Assembly: GCA_963781785.1 (NCBI GenBank) | Contig: CAWAHD010000002.1 | Coordinates: forward strand, 1,798,001 to 1,862,000 | Direction: 5' to 3' | DNA from: CAWAHD01 sp963781785 | Lineage (GTDB): Bacteria; Planctomycetota; Planctomycetia; Isosphaerales; Isosphaeraceae | Length of the DNA stretch: 64,000 nucleotides | Shown here: positions 32,836 to 42,408 of the stretch, one piece after another | How the letters are laid out: the number at the start of each line of letters is the position of its first letter | Position numbering within the stretch: position 1 is the first letter of the stretch | The notes under the pieces: generated by a model | Database searches by the model: none | Seen by the model: only the letters and a program-made list of their open reading frames with translations | What the model was told of the DNA's origin: nothing | Translations under genes and position numbers: made by a program

Positions 32836-35800
32836 TCACAGCCGACGGCTCAGCGCGGTATTCTTACTCCAATCGCCGCAACGCGGCCCTGGCGTCGCGG
32901 GTCTCGCGCGCCCATCGAGACCCGTCGCCAGCCGCTCCAGCACCCGGTGTGCTAGGGGCGTGCCGATCTTTTCCAGCACTGCGATCGCGCGCAGCCGCCG
33001 GAGCGTTTCGCCCGTCGCTACCGGGCCCAGCGAGGTGTCCTTGGCGGGATCGTCCGATGAGATCGGTTTGAGTCGTTCGGCGAGGAAGGTGACGGTGCGG
33101 TCGGGAACGGCCGTCAAGGTCCAGATCGAGCGATAGGCTGTGCCGGCATCGCCCTCAGCCAGGTCGGCCCAGACCTGATCGAGTTCGACTGCGGCGAGGG
33201 GCGCCCCCTTTGGTCCCGCCAGGTCCCAGACCATCGCCGTCGCGTCGGAGGAGGCAGAGGCGATCCGGCGGCCGTCGGGGAAGAACGCGACTGCGGTAAT
33301 TCCCGCCCGATGCCCGTTGAATCGGCGGACCTCTCGTGCCGAGGCCAGTTCCCAGACGCGCACCGAAAAATCCTTCCCACTGCGGAAACCGCCGCTGCCG
33401 GAGGCCAGGAGCCGGCCGTCGGGCGAGAAGGCGAGTGTTAAAGAGTCCTCGCCATGCCCACTGATCTGGGCGACCTCACGGCCCGAGTCGATGTGCCAAA
33501 CGCGGATCACTGAGCCGACTCCAGCCGCCACGAATCGACCGTCGGGCGAGGGGACGATGACATCGGCGGACTGCGCGATCCGGCGGCTCTGACCACTGGC
33601 CATATCCCGGAGCCGGATCGCAGTCTTGTCGGTCCAGATCAATCCCGTGGAATCGCGGGTAAAAACAACGGTGGCCGGCGACCAAGGCGAGAACTCCTCT
33701 CCCTTCTCGTCCCGCAGAATCGCAACCTCCCGGCCCGTGGCGGCCTCCCAGATCTTGCCCCCCGCGCCGGCGAAACGACCGTCCGGAGAGAAGCACAGAC
33801 CACTCGTCCGAACCTTGAGACGGCCGTCCACGAGGCGGAGCCGCTCGCGGCCCGTGACCAGGTCCCAGAGCCGGACCGTCCCATCGAGGCTGGCCGAGAG
33901 CAGCGACCGCCCGTCGTCGGAGATCGCAAGATCATGGACCGGTCCGGGATGCGTGCCGATCTTGCCCAGTTCCCGTCCGGTGGAGGGCTCCCATCGTCGG
34001 ATCGTGGTGTCATTTCCGCCCGTGATGACCGACCCGTCGGCCCGCGAGACGACCAGGGTGCAGATGGCCGAGTGAGGTGCCATCGCCGGGTTAATCTCAG
34101 AACCCGAGGCCACGTCCCAGAGCCGGATCGCGGTCTCCGCTCCGCAAGAGGCCAGCGTCCGACCATCCGGCGAGAAGCTGACCCCGGAAACGAGCTGGTC
34201 GTGCGCCGGGAAACGTCGGAGCTCCTTCCGATCGTTCACATCCCAGAGGTGGATCTCGGCGAAATTGCCACCCTCGGCAATTTGGGGATACGTCCCCGAG
34301 GCCAGGATGCTCCCATCGGGCGAGAACGCGAGACAACCCTGCATCGGACCGTCGATGCGGAGACGGGCAACCTCCTTCCCCATGGGTACCTGGTAGAAAC
34401 GGATTGTGGCATCGGAGAAACCCGCCGCCAGGGACTTGCCATCCGGCGAGAAGGCAAGACATCGAGGGGAACAACCCTCGACCGGAGAACGCAGCGCCTC
34501 CCTTCCTGTGGACACTTCCCAGAGGCACACCGACCCCCTCTCTCTGTCCTGCTCTCGCCGGTCAGGTCCAACATTCGTCGCGGCTCCCTGCGGGATCCCG
34601 TCCATGCCGGCTGTGGCGACGAATCTCCCGTCGGTCGAGAACGCAAGATCGCAGATGTCTTGCTCATCTCCGACCAGCCGCCGAGTCTCACCGGGCTTTT
34701 CCACGTCCCAAAGATAGACGGTCTTGTCATTGAGTCCGGCCAGGGCCAGGATCTTGGCGTTGGGGGATACGGCCATGGACTGGAAGAATCCCTGGACATC
34801 CCTCGGATGCCAGCGGCCTTGCTCGTGCCCTGTCGTCAGGTCCCATTTGCGAATGAAACTCTCGCCATCGAATGTGAACAGGGACGCTCCGTCGCGCGTG
34901 CAAGCGAAACTGGTGGCGTGGACCTCACCTCCTCCGATCGTAAAACGCTCTCCCCGCGAGGAAGCATCCCAGACTCGTATGCTGCCGTCCCCCCCGACCG
35001 TGAGGATCGATTTTCCTCCCAGGGAATAGGTCACTCCCGCCAGTTCTTGACCATGATTGAATCGCTCCGTCCCCAGCCGAGCGACTGCGCCGTTGGGAAG
35101 AGGAGCTCCGTAGAGATCGACGTGCTCTCGAGGGACCGGTTTCTCTGCGACTTGGGCCGCGACCATGATTTCCGGTCGCGCCGGATCTTCCCGGTCCGTC
35201 GATCGGCGCAATAGCAACGCCGCCAGTCCGGACCCGCCCACTCCCAGCGCCAGGAACGTGAAAGCGAGCAACAGCCTCCGGACGCGCGCGATTGCCAGGC
35301 CACGTACCATCGAACCACTCAAGGCGGCGACGGTCCGGGCTGCCGAGCCTTTCCCAATGGCTTCTAGCACGGAATCGATCAGTGGGGGTGTCAACATCGA
35401 CGCCGAGGACAGGCTCGAATCCAGCACGCTGATCGCCAACGCCGGCGCCACGCCGCGCCGGACCAGCCGGCTGCGGAGCAGGTCGCGAGCGCGAGCCAGG
35501 TAGCCGCGCACCGTGCCGACCGGCCACCGGAGCGACGCCGCGGCCTGATCGTGCGTCAGGCCCGCGAAATAGCAGAGCACGACCGCCGCGCGGTACTTCT
35601 CGGGGAGCTTCGCGACCTCTTCATGCAAGACCTGGTACTCATCGTGGTCGAGGGAATTCGGAGCTTCAGCCTGGATGGTTGTCTCTGACCGACTGGCCGC
35701 GCGGCGTTCTCTCGCCTCGCGCCGACGCCGGGCACCCCGGGCTTTCCGGGCCGTGCGGCTGGCGACCTGATAGAGCCAGGGGCCGAGCGACTGGCTGGGA

Positions 35801-36072
35801 TGAGGTGCGATCGACCCGGCACGGCGGGCCAGGACCAGGAAGGTCGCCTGAAACGCATCCTGGGCGTCATCGTAATTACCCAGCAGCCGGCGACAGACTT
35901 CCAGTACCATCGGACCGTGCCGGCGGACGATTGTCTCAAAGGCCGTGTTGGAGTCGTCGCGCGCCGTGATGTACCGCGCGAGCAATTGGTCGTCACTCCA
36001 TAGTGCGGCGGTGCCCTCGGTATACAGCCGATCGACGTCCCGAATCACCGTCTTCCAAGACCCGCGTACCAT
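32836..36072 (-). CDS. ECF sigma factor - transmembrane - WD40 (two propellers) protein
   Basis: 1078 residues, frame intact. Residues about 1-210 are an ECF sigma factor. Region 2 contains YDDAQDAFQATFLVLARRAGS, and region 4 contains KLPEKYRAAVVLCYFAGLTHDQAA and RWPVGTVRGYLARARDLLRSRL. A hydrophobic helix (RLLLAFTFLALGVGGSGLAALLL) lies near residue 280. From about residue 325 I count 14 WD40 units, for example VSFSPDGRTLASCGAET-AIRLWDV and VAFFPDGRRIASASSDATAMVWDL. These are enough for two seven-blade propellers. A helical tail of about 110 residues ends the protein. This sigma-WD40 fusion is characteristic of planctomycetes. The propeller is inferred to sit outside the cytoplasm and regulate the sigma domain. 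No target gene can be named. Confidence 0.9.
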   Translation of the reverse strand: MVRGSWKTVIRDVDRLYTEGTAALWSDDQLLARYITARDDSNTAFETIVRRHGPMVLEVCRRLLGNYDDAQDAFQATFLVLARRAGSIAPHPSQSLGPWLYQVASRTARKARGARRRREARERRAASRSETTIQAEAPNSLDHDEYQVLHEEVAKLPEKYRAAVVLCYFAGLTHDQAAASLRWPVGTVRGYLARARDLLRSRLVRRGVAPALAISVLDSSLSSASMLTPPLIDSVLEAIGKGSAARTVAALSGSMVRGLAIARVRRLLLAFTFLALGVGGSGLAALLLRRSTDREDPARPEIMVAAQVAEKPVPREHVDLYGAPLPNGAVARLGTERFNHGQELAGVTYSLGGKSILTVGGDGSIRVWDASSRGERFTIGGGEVHATSFACTRDGASLFTFDGESFIRKWDLTTGHEQGRWHPRDVQGFFQSMAVSPNAKILALAGLNDKTVYLWDVEKPGETRRLVGDEQDICDLAFSTDGRFVATAGMDGIPQGAATNVGPDRREQDRERGSVCLWEVSTGREALRSPVEGCSPRCLAFSPDGKSLAAGFSDATIRFYQVPMGKEVARLRIDGPMQGCLAFSPDGSILASGTYPQIAEGGNFAEIHLWDVNDRKELRRFPAHDQLVSGVSFSPDGRTLASCGAETAIRLWDVASGSEINPAMAPHSAICTLVVSRADGSVITGGNDTTIRRWEPSTGRELGKIGTHPGPVHDLAISDDGRSLLSASLDGTVRLWDLVTGRERLRLVDGRLKVRTSGLCFSPDGRFAGAGGKIWEAATGREVAILRDEKGEEFSPWSPATVVFTRDSTGLIWTDKTAIRLRDMASGQSRRIAQSADVIVPSPDGRFVAAGVGSVIRVWHIDSGREVAQISGHGEDSLTLAFSPDGRLLASGSGGFRSGKDFSVRVWELASAREVRRFNGHRAGITAVAFFPDGRRIASASSDATAMVWDLAGPKGAPLAAVELDQVWADLAEGDAGTAYRSIWTLTAVPDRTVTFLAERLKPISSDDPAKDTSLGPVATGETLRRLRAIAVLEKIGTPLAHRVLERLATGLDGRARPATPGPRCGDWSKNTALSRRL

Positions 36073-36565
36073 GGTCGTCGCTCCCCCCTGGATTCCACGT
36101 CGTCCTCCTCTCTCTCTACAAGAGAATGCCCGCCACGACGCGAGACAATACGAGCTTCCCCGAAATCGCGTTACCAGAGATCCGAGTGCTCAGCTCAGCC
36201 CGCCTCTGCATGCCACCTTCGGTATCATGGGTGTGGGCGCGGGCGCCCGCGCTCCAGGAATGGTTTGGCCAAACGGTAACCGCACTTCGGTGCGCGGAAT
36301 CCTGGTCCACGGCGATCCGGACGCCGTGGCGTGAGAGATCACAAACGCGCCGCCGCAAAACGGCAATCGAGCCGGGTGCTGAACAGCGACCGGTTCGGTC
36401 CATCCATTTCGTTCGGTACTGCACGACCGATGCGGGGCTGGCGACTAGGCAGCAAGTCCGCTCATTCATAAGGGGCTGGTCGCGTCCTGGGCTCGGCTCC
36501 GCCGGGGCGAAAGGAACACGTCATGAGATCCAGAGTCTTCCGAAGACGACACGCAAAAGTCTGAC
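36073..36565. other. Gap between the ECF-WD40 gene and the response regulator gene
   Basis: About 490 bp. It holds the ECF-WD40 promoter (right end of that gene) and the 3' flank of the regulator gene. A small palindrome GGGCGCGGGCGCCCGC occurs at about 36236. No gene seen. Confidence 0.4.
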
Positions 36566-37964
36566 TCACTCAATGCCATACTTGCGGAGCTTTTGCCTCA
36601 AGGTCGCGCGGTGGATTCCCAGGATCTGGGCGGCAGCGGCCCGGTTGCCGCCACATTCCTCGAGCAGAGTACGCAGGATCGGCGGCTCGGTGAGCTCCAG
36701 GAATCGTTCGTACAGAGTCGTGCCAGTCGTCTCGGAAGGCTGCCGCAGTGCACGCTGCGCCCACGCGGCGAGCTGGGCCTCGAGATCACGCGGCGCCGCC
36801 TGCGACGTTGCAGCCTCGATCACCGATGGCCCCGGGAGGTGCTCCGGCCGGATCGGCTGGCCGCGGGCGACGATGGCGGCGCGCTCGATCGCGTTACGCA
36901 GCTCGCGAACGTTGCCGGCCCACGGCCGGCTGCGGAGCTGCTCCAGCACGTCGGCGGCGAGCCGGGTGTCACAGCCGCCCGGCATCCGCGCCTGCTTGAG
37001 GAAGTGCTCCGCCAGGACCGGGATGTCTTCACGCCGCTCGCGGAGCGGGGGAATGTGGATCTGGAATACGCTCAAGCGGAAGAACAAGTCTTCCCGGAAC
37101 TCGCCGGCCTTGATCAGCGAGCCGAGCGGGCGGTTGGTCGCGGCGATGACCCGGATGTCGGTGGACCGCGGGCGCGCGTCGCCGACCGGCGTGACTTCGC
37201 CGTGCTCGATCGCCCGGAGCAGCTTGACCTGAAGACTCGGTGCGACGTCGCCGATCTCGTCCAGGAGCACCGTTCCGCCGGCCGCCAACTCCAGCAGACC
37301 CTTGCGGTCCTGGACCGCTCCGGTGAACGACCCCTTCACGTGCCCGAATAGCTCGCGCTCGATCAGATTCGGGCTGAGCGCAGCCAGGCAGACCGGCAAG
37401 AACGGGCCGCCTCGTCGTGCACTGTGACGGTGGATCGCACGGGCAACGAGCTCCTTGCCCGTTCCGCTCTCCCCTGTGATCAGCACCGGGACGTTCGCCG
37501 GTGCGACCAGCGCGATGTTCCGGAACAGCTCCTGCATGGCCGGCGATGAGCCGATGAGCTCCTCGGGCCCTTCGGGCGACGGGCCGGCATCGGCTCGGGG
37601 CCCCCGCGCTGGTCGAGGGCACGCTCGACCACGGTGACGGCCTGGTCGAGGTCGAAAGGCTTGACCAGGTACTCGAACGCCCCGCCCTCGAGCGCCTTCA
37701 CGGCGGTCTCCAGGTTTCCAAACGCCGTGATGACGACAATCGGTACCCGCCCCAGACGGTCGCGCAGCCCGCGCATCGCCGTCAGGCCGTCCATGCCGGG
37801 GAGCCTCACGTCGAGCACCACCACGTCGAGAGCCCCCTTCTCGGCAATCCGCAGGCCTTCCTCGGCCGACGCCGCGACGTCGACGTGATGCCCGAGGTCG
37901 CCCAGCGCTCGCGCAACGCCCAGCAGATGCTCGCCTCGTCATCGACAATCAGGATCCGGCTCAT
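36566..37964 (-). CDS. NtrC-family sigma-54-dependent response regulator (two frameshifts)
   Basis: The start at ATG 37964 has a strong RBS (AAGAAGGGGG). The receiver begins MSRILIVDDEASICWALRE. It shifts frame near 37915 and continues as VVVLDVRLPGMDGLTAMRGL (phosphoacceptor Asp in LDVRLPG), VVITAFGN and YLVKPFDLDQAV. A second shift near 37600 leads into the AAA+ domain: ITGESGTGKELVARAI (Walker A), GSFTGAV (the sigma-54 contact loop, with Ser in place of the usual Ala), GTVLLDEIGDV (Walker B) and WAGNVRELRNAIERA. A Fis-type HTH ends it (GNRAAAAQILGIHRATLRQKLRKYG). About 465 residues when joined. It is translated from an ATGA overlap with the histidine kinase gene, its evident partner. It should activate sigma-54 promoters; targets unknown. 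Confidence 0.87.
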
Positions 37965-39355
37965 TCGGTCCCCCTTCTTGCCTCACTCGCCGTGGGAAAC
38001 GACAGGCAAAAGCGCGTTTCGCCGCCGGCCCGGGTCCAGGCAAGCCGGCCACCGTGATCGGCGGCGACCTGCTGGGCAAACATCAGGCCCAGCCCGACGC
38101 CCTCCGGCTTGCTCGTCACGAACGGCTCGCACAGGGTCTCTGCCAATTCGGGCGGCGGCCCCGGCCCGTTGTCGACGACATCGACCGTCACCTGGTCGCC
38201 GTCTTGACGAGCCGCCAGGGTCACTGCGCCCCCCGGCCCCGCGGCGTCGATCGCGTTCAGCGCCAGGTTGAGGATCGCGGCGCGCAGGCTCGACCGGTCG
38301 GCAAGGACGTCCAGGACCGCGCCGGGCCGCGCGCCGTTTCGCTCTTGATTCAAAGCGACCCTCGCGTGCTGGCACGCCGGATCGACAAGTCGCGCGACTT
38401 CTTCCAGAAGCTGACCGAGATCGCAGACCTCGGGTGGTCCCCGCTCGATCCGTCCAGCCGATAAGAGCCCCTTGACCTGCTCTTCGGTGAGCGCGAGCTG
38501 CTTGAGCGCGACCGAGAGCGTCTCGTCACCCGGCGGGGCCGGGTAGCGCCTTGCGTGAAGCTGGATGCTCATGCGGGCGCCCGTCAGCGAATTGCGCAGT
38601 TGATGGGCCAGCCCCGCGGCGAGCTGGGCCAGGAGGCGGGCCCGCTCGGAGTCGTGGATCATCCTCCGCATCCCTTTCAATTGCAAGCACATCCGGTTGA
38701 TCGATACGGTTAGATCACCCACTTCGTCCTGGCGTCCTTCGATCGGCAGCTCCTGGAAGTCGCCGGAGGCGATCCGGGCCACCTGGCGCTCGACGCGGCG
38801 GATCCGTGCACCGATGCACCGGGCAATCAAGCCCGTGACGAAAACCATCACAACCAGAGAGCCGAACCCGAGCAAGAGCGACGGCATCACAGCCTCCCGG
38901 CGGGCCTGGCGCAGGCTGGTCTCGGGGTAGAGCACGACCAGCGAGCCGGAGCGCGGTCCCGCGCGCACCGGCACCGACACCGCGAAATAGGGGACGCCCG
39001 CCAGCAGCACTGCCGGATGTCGATCGAGCGACTCCACATGGGTGGCCTGCGGTACGCTCCGGAGCGACTCCGGCAGCCGATCCAGATCGGGCAGGCTCGT
39101 CTCCATGATCTCCCCGGTCGGCTGAGCAACAATAAAGTGGGCCCCAGACAACCCGCGCAGCCGCGAGAGCACGCTGGCCGTGAATGGGAAATTCCCGTGG
39201 GCCAACGTATCGATCACGTCGTTGAGCCGGCTGAGGATCTCCCGCTCGGTGCGGGTCGCTGCCAGCGTCGCCACCGTGACCGTGGCTGCCGTCACCGCCA
39301 CCGCCTGGATACCGATCAGGGGAATCAGAATCTGATTGCGAATCGACGAGCGCAT
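37961..39355 (-). CDS. Membrane sensor histidine kinase, partner of the NtrC-type regulator
   Basis: Start at ATG 39355 (MRSSIRNQILIPLIGIQAVAV), preferred over a TTG eight codons upstream without an RBS. About 464 residues. Transmembrane helix 1 is LIPLIGIQAVAVTAATVTVATLA. A periplasmic sensor part of about 130 residues follows. Helix 2 is LLLGFGSLVVMVFVTGLIA, followed by a HAMP-like linker (RIRRVERQVARIASGDFQELPIEG). The H-box is LAAGLAHQLRNSLTGARMSI with the phospho-accepting His. The ATPase has the N-box LNLALNAIDAAG, G1 VVDNGPGPPPE and G2 EGVGLGLMFAQQ. The gene ends in an ATGA overlap with the response regulator, so the two form a two-component operon. The signal sensed is unknown. Confidence 0.9.
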   Translation of the reverse strand: MRSSIRNQILIPLIGIQAVAVTAATVTVATLAATRTEREILSRLNDVIDTLAHGNFPFTASVLSRLRGLSGAHFIVAQPTGEIMETSLPDLDRLPESLRSVPQATHVESLDRHPAVLLAGVPYFAVSVPVRAGPRSGSLVVLYPETSLRQARREAVMPSLLLGFGSLVVMVFVTGLIARCIGARIRRVERQVARIASGDFQELPIEGRQDEVGDLTVSINRMCLQLKGMRRMIHDSERARLLAQLAAGLAHQLRNSLTGARMSIQLHARRYPAPPGDETLSVALKQLALTEEQVKGLLSAGRIERGPPEVCDLGQLLEEVARLVDPACQHARVALNQERNGARPGAVLDVLADRSSLRAAILNLALNAIDAAGPGGAVTLAARQDGDQVTVDVVDNGPGPPPELAETLCEPFVTSKPEGVGLGLMFAQQVAADHGGRLAWTRAGGETRFCLSFPTASEARRGTE

Positions 39356-39938
39356 GCGAAGCCAGCCTGGTAGGAACAAGCCAACCGGTTATCCTCCACG
39401 CCGGTTACGCCGGTTATCTTTTTTGATCCAAATCATTTCTCGAGCGAATAGATCGTCCGGGTTCATCGTCCATGAAGTCAAGAAGTATCGCGGCGAGAGC
39501 GGCGTGGGGTTCTTGTGTCTCCAATCGAGGCGAATGGGTAAGGTGGGTAATCCGCCGGATCCCAGCTTGTCGTGGAGCACCAGCCGAAGACCAAGAGACC
39601 CTACGGAACAACGCTGGCCGGAATGAGGTTCCCGTCGCGGTCGAGGAGGAGACAACGTAACCCGGTCCTGAGTCATCGTTTCTGTGTTTCGGCTGCTCGG
39701 TGAGCAGCGAGCAACAGCAACCGGTCGTCTCCTCGAAGATCTGTGCATTGCCCGCACGGAATTCCCTTTGATGTCAACGGAAGAGGTTGCCGGGCAAGCA
39801 GCCTGGCGCACGGGAAGTGTGTTCGACAGAGTGCACGTCCAGTCGTCGTCGCCCCGAGTGGCGGCTCGGGAGCGAGACATTCCCCATCTGCCTTGATTCT
39901 CCCCTCGTCGATCGTGTTTCACAGAAAGGTCCATCGTT
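39356..39938. other. Leader region of the GMGG gene cluster
   Basis: About 580 bp between divergent genes, so it holds promoters for the kinase operon and for GMGG gene A. The segment around 39440-39480 (AATAGATCGTCCGGGTTCAT) resembles 46848-46880 (AATAGATCGCCCGGGTTGAT) upstream of paralogue D. The duplicated unit therefore includes upstream DNA. No gene seen. Confidence 0.55.
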
Positions 39939-41635
39939 ATGCGTCAGTTGACTGGTCGGCTCGGTTCATTCTGTGCAGGAAGCTTGCTGGTGCTCGTGCC
40001 GCTGGCAATCGCCACGGCCGACGACTCCACGAATCCGTCCAAGCCGAAGGCGGCAGCACCATCGCAATCGAAGTCTGCCAAGGCGCGAGCCAAGTCGGTC
40101 AAATCGCCCGCGAAAGACGCCCCGGAAGCCCCTGAGGTCAATCTTCTGACCGCCATTCAGGACGGCTCGGTCTCCGTCGAGGCCGTGGGCAAAGGCGATG
40201 GCCGGATGACTCTGTCGGTCACCAATAATACGCGTCATCCGTTGCGCGTGGTCCTGCCTCCCGGCATCGTTGCCCAGAGTGCCACCGGCCAGTTCGGCGG
40301 CATGGGCGGCGGTATGGGCGGCGGTATGGGTGGCATGGGCGGCGGCATGGGCGGCATGGGCGGTGGCATGGGCGGTATGGGCGGCGGCATGGGTGGCATG
40401 GGCGGCGGCATGGGCGGTGGTATGGGCGGTGGTGGTATGGGCGGCATGGGCGGCATGGGCCGTCAGTCCGGCACCATGCCGTCGATGATGGGCTTGATGA
40501 TGCTCTCCCGCATGATCATGTACTTCTGCGGTGACCCCGAGAGCTGGGACATGCGCAGCCTGATGATCGGCATGATGGGCGGCATGGGCGGTGGCATGGG
40601 CGGCATGGGCGGCGGCATGATGGGTGGCATGGGCGGCGGCGGTATGGGTGGCATGGGCGGTGGTATGCGGTCCGTTCCTCCGACGCAGTTGCCCTCGGCG
40701 CTGCTGAATGTCGGACAGACGCGGAATTTGCCGACCCGGCTGGTGAGCATCACCTCGCCCGACCCCGAGGTTGGCCTGCGTTTGCCCGAAAAAGACGAGC
40801 CGCTGCGGATCGTGGGTGATGTGACCCAGGTCAATAACAACCCTCGGCTTCAGAAAGCGCTCAAGCGTCTGGCCGCTGATATGGCACCGACTTCGCTCTC
40901 GCAACTGGTGATGTGGCGAGTGGGCTCGGGGCTCGACTGGGGCACGATTTCCGTGCTCTCGCGAAGCTGGGCCAACCGCCACGAGCTGACTCTGGCCAAA
41001 GACTTCGTCGCTCGTCTGGACACGCTGCCCGAAGGAGACACGGGGCGAATCGTGTTCCACGTGGTACGCACAGATGAAAGCAGCACGCCGATTTCGGTCG
41101 AGCTCAAGAAGGCGCTCCAGGGCAAAACCGTGCTCGGCCTGACGACTGAGTTCATTGACGAGATCCCGGCGCGCCCGAAGGGCCGGCGATTGGCTGCTGG
41201 GTCCGGCTGAATGCACGCGAAGCGTCGGTCCAGGTGATGAGCAGCGATGCATCGGCCCAGAACTGGGTGGCGTTCGGAAAATTCACCGTCCCGATCACCA
41301 AGGGCGAGGAGAAGTTCGACGTCCAGCGGTTTGCCGCCCTTCTGTCCGAGGGCGTTCTCAATCGCTTGGTCCGCGCCCAGGTGACCAAGGGCACCATCCA
41401 GGACAAGGGGAAACGGCTCTACCAGGTCAGGATCGAGAATGCGTCACCCCTGATCCTCAATGGGCTGGCTCTGGTGGGAACGGACAGCCCCGAGAGCGAG
41501 ACCCCCAAGGTGCTGCTGGGGATGTCGGTGCCGCCGCGGCGCAGCCTGACGGTCCCTGCCACCGAAGAGGTCGTCAAATCGCTCGGCCTCAAGAAAGGAA
41601 TCAAGCTGACGGCGCTGAATCTGAGCGGGCTCTGA
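39939..41635 (+). CDS. GMGG-repeat exported protein A (subtype T1, one frameshift)
   Basis: ATG 39939 with upstream AGAAAGG. Signal peptide LGSFCAGSLLVLVPLAIATAD, then a Lys/Ala/Ser-rich linker. A conserved block follows: NLLTAIQDGSVSVEAVGKGDGRM, TLSVTNNTRHPLRVVLPPGI, VAQSATGQF. Next is a GGM/GMGG tract (about 40297-40460), a conserved island (GTMPSMMGLMM then IMYFCGDPESWDMRSLMIG), and a second shorter GMGG tract ending in RSVPPTQLPSALL. The C-terminal domain of about 310 residues continues through a frame break near 41180 (one base missing, GGCC for GGCCC by comparison with D) to ...TALNLSGL at 41635. About 565 residues. It is closest to D in the C-terminal part (VTKGTIQDKGKRLYQVRIENASP). 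Family of unknown function; outer membrane, periplasmic or surface location is inferred from the signal peptide. Confidence 0.8.
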
Positions 41636-41649
41636 GCCCCGCGTGAGTC

Positions 41650-41699
41650 ATCAGTCGTCAATCATCAGTCAACCAACCGGCTGATGATTGACGACTGAT
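41650..41699 (+). terminator. Long perfect hairpin between GMGG gene A and small gene a
   Basis: ATCAGTCGTCAATCATCAG (41650-41668) pairs with its exact complement at 41681-41699: a 19-bp stem with a 12-base loop, starting 14 bases after the stop of A. It has no T-run. It may be a terminator, attenuator or mRNA-stabilising end. Confidence 0.75.
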
Positions 41700-41729
41700 C
41701 AAGAAGAGTTGATGGTCAAGGGCATCGAG

Positions 41730-42083
41730 ATGTCTCGCGGTCAATCGGCAGTCCTGATTCTGGTTGGATCAATGCTGGTGTTCCCGTCCGGCGAGACGAG
41801 TCGAGCATGCCGATCGTCGTCCGTGACCGCAGATCTTGTCACCGCACACCACGCTGGCTCATCACTCGGCCAGCGCGTTCGCTCCCCGGCGAATCAGCCG
41901 GCGAAACTGTCTCGGTTCACGTCCTGGCGGGCGCGGCCCAAGATTGTGCTCGCAGAGAGCGACAGCCAGGTTTTCGAAGAATCCGACCTCGGCCCCGCCC
42001 CCATCCCGGGTGTTCACAACTCGTACACGTCGATCGTCCATGTCCTCCCTCGCCTCTGGTCGGCTCCCCCTCTCCGCTGTTAA
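41730..42083 (+). CDS. Small secreted PLRC-tail protein a
   Basis: 117 residues from ATG 41730, where the alignment with paralogues b and d begins. A signal peptide is visible (SAVLILVGSMLVFPSGETSRA). After a variable region the conserved part reads LSRFTSWRARPKIVLAESDSQVFEESDLGPAPIPG, and the protein ends in APPLRC. It belongs to a three-member family in this window (a, b, d: 117, 117 and 118 residues) with the same order of features and an invariant C-terminal Pro-Leu-Arg-Cys. The family is not one I recognise. It sits about 30 bp after the hairpin downstream of GMGG gene A. Confidence 0.72.
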   Translation: MSRGQSAVLILVGSMLVFPSGETSRACRSSSVTADLVTAHHAGSSLGQRVRSPANQPAKLSRFTSWRARPKIVLAESDSQVFEESDLGPAPIPGVHNSYTSIVHVLPRLWSAPPLRC

Positions 42084-42408
42084 GTGCTCGTACCACGTCT
42101 CTTGACCCGTGACGGCGCTTGAGTCGCCTGTTCCACGGTTTCCCGAGCGCACCCGGTCTGGCTTTTAGCACCTCGCTTCGGCTGGTGCCCAGAGCGAGGT
42201 CCCTGACCATCGCCGCGCGTGACCCCGGCTGGCTCGACCACCCCGCATTCTTGCGCTATGGCCGGACGGTTTCATCGGGCCGCTCGTCGAGCGATCTCGC
42301 CGAGGTGCGGTTCTCTTATTCACAATTGTGAATCAAAGTTTGTTTTCTCGCAAGGTTCTGGAATTGCTATTCCTGGCATATTCATCGCAATCCACAGAAA
42401 GGGCTTTC
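42084..42408. other. Upstream region of GMGG gene B
   Basis: Contains the 16-bp palindrome at 42318-42333 and an AT-rich stretch before the RBS AGAAAGGG. It resembles the region before gene E (TTTGTTTTCTC in both). No gene. Confidence 0.5.
42318..42333 (+). promoter_or_regulatory. 16-bp perfect palindrome upstream of GMGG gene B
   Basis: ATTCACAATTGTGAAT, 75 bp before the ATG of B. The inner ACAATTGT recurs 20 bp before the ATG of paralogue C (45002-45009). A dimeric regulator site is possible. Confidence 0.45.
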
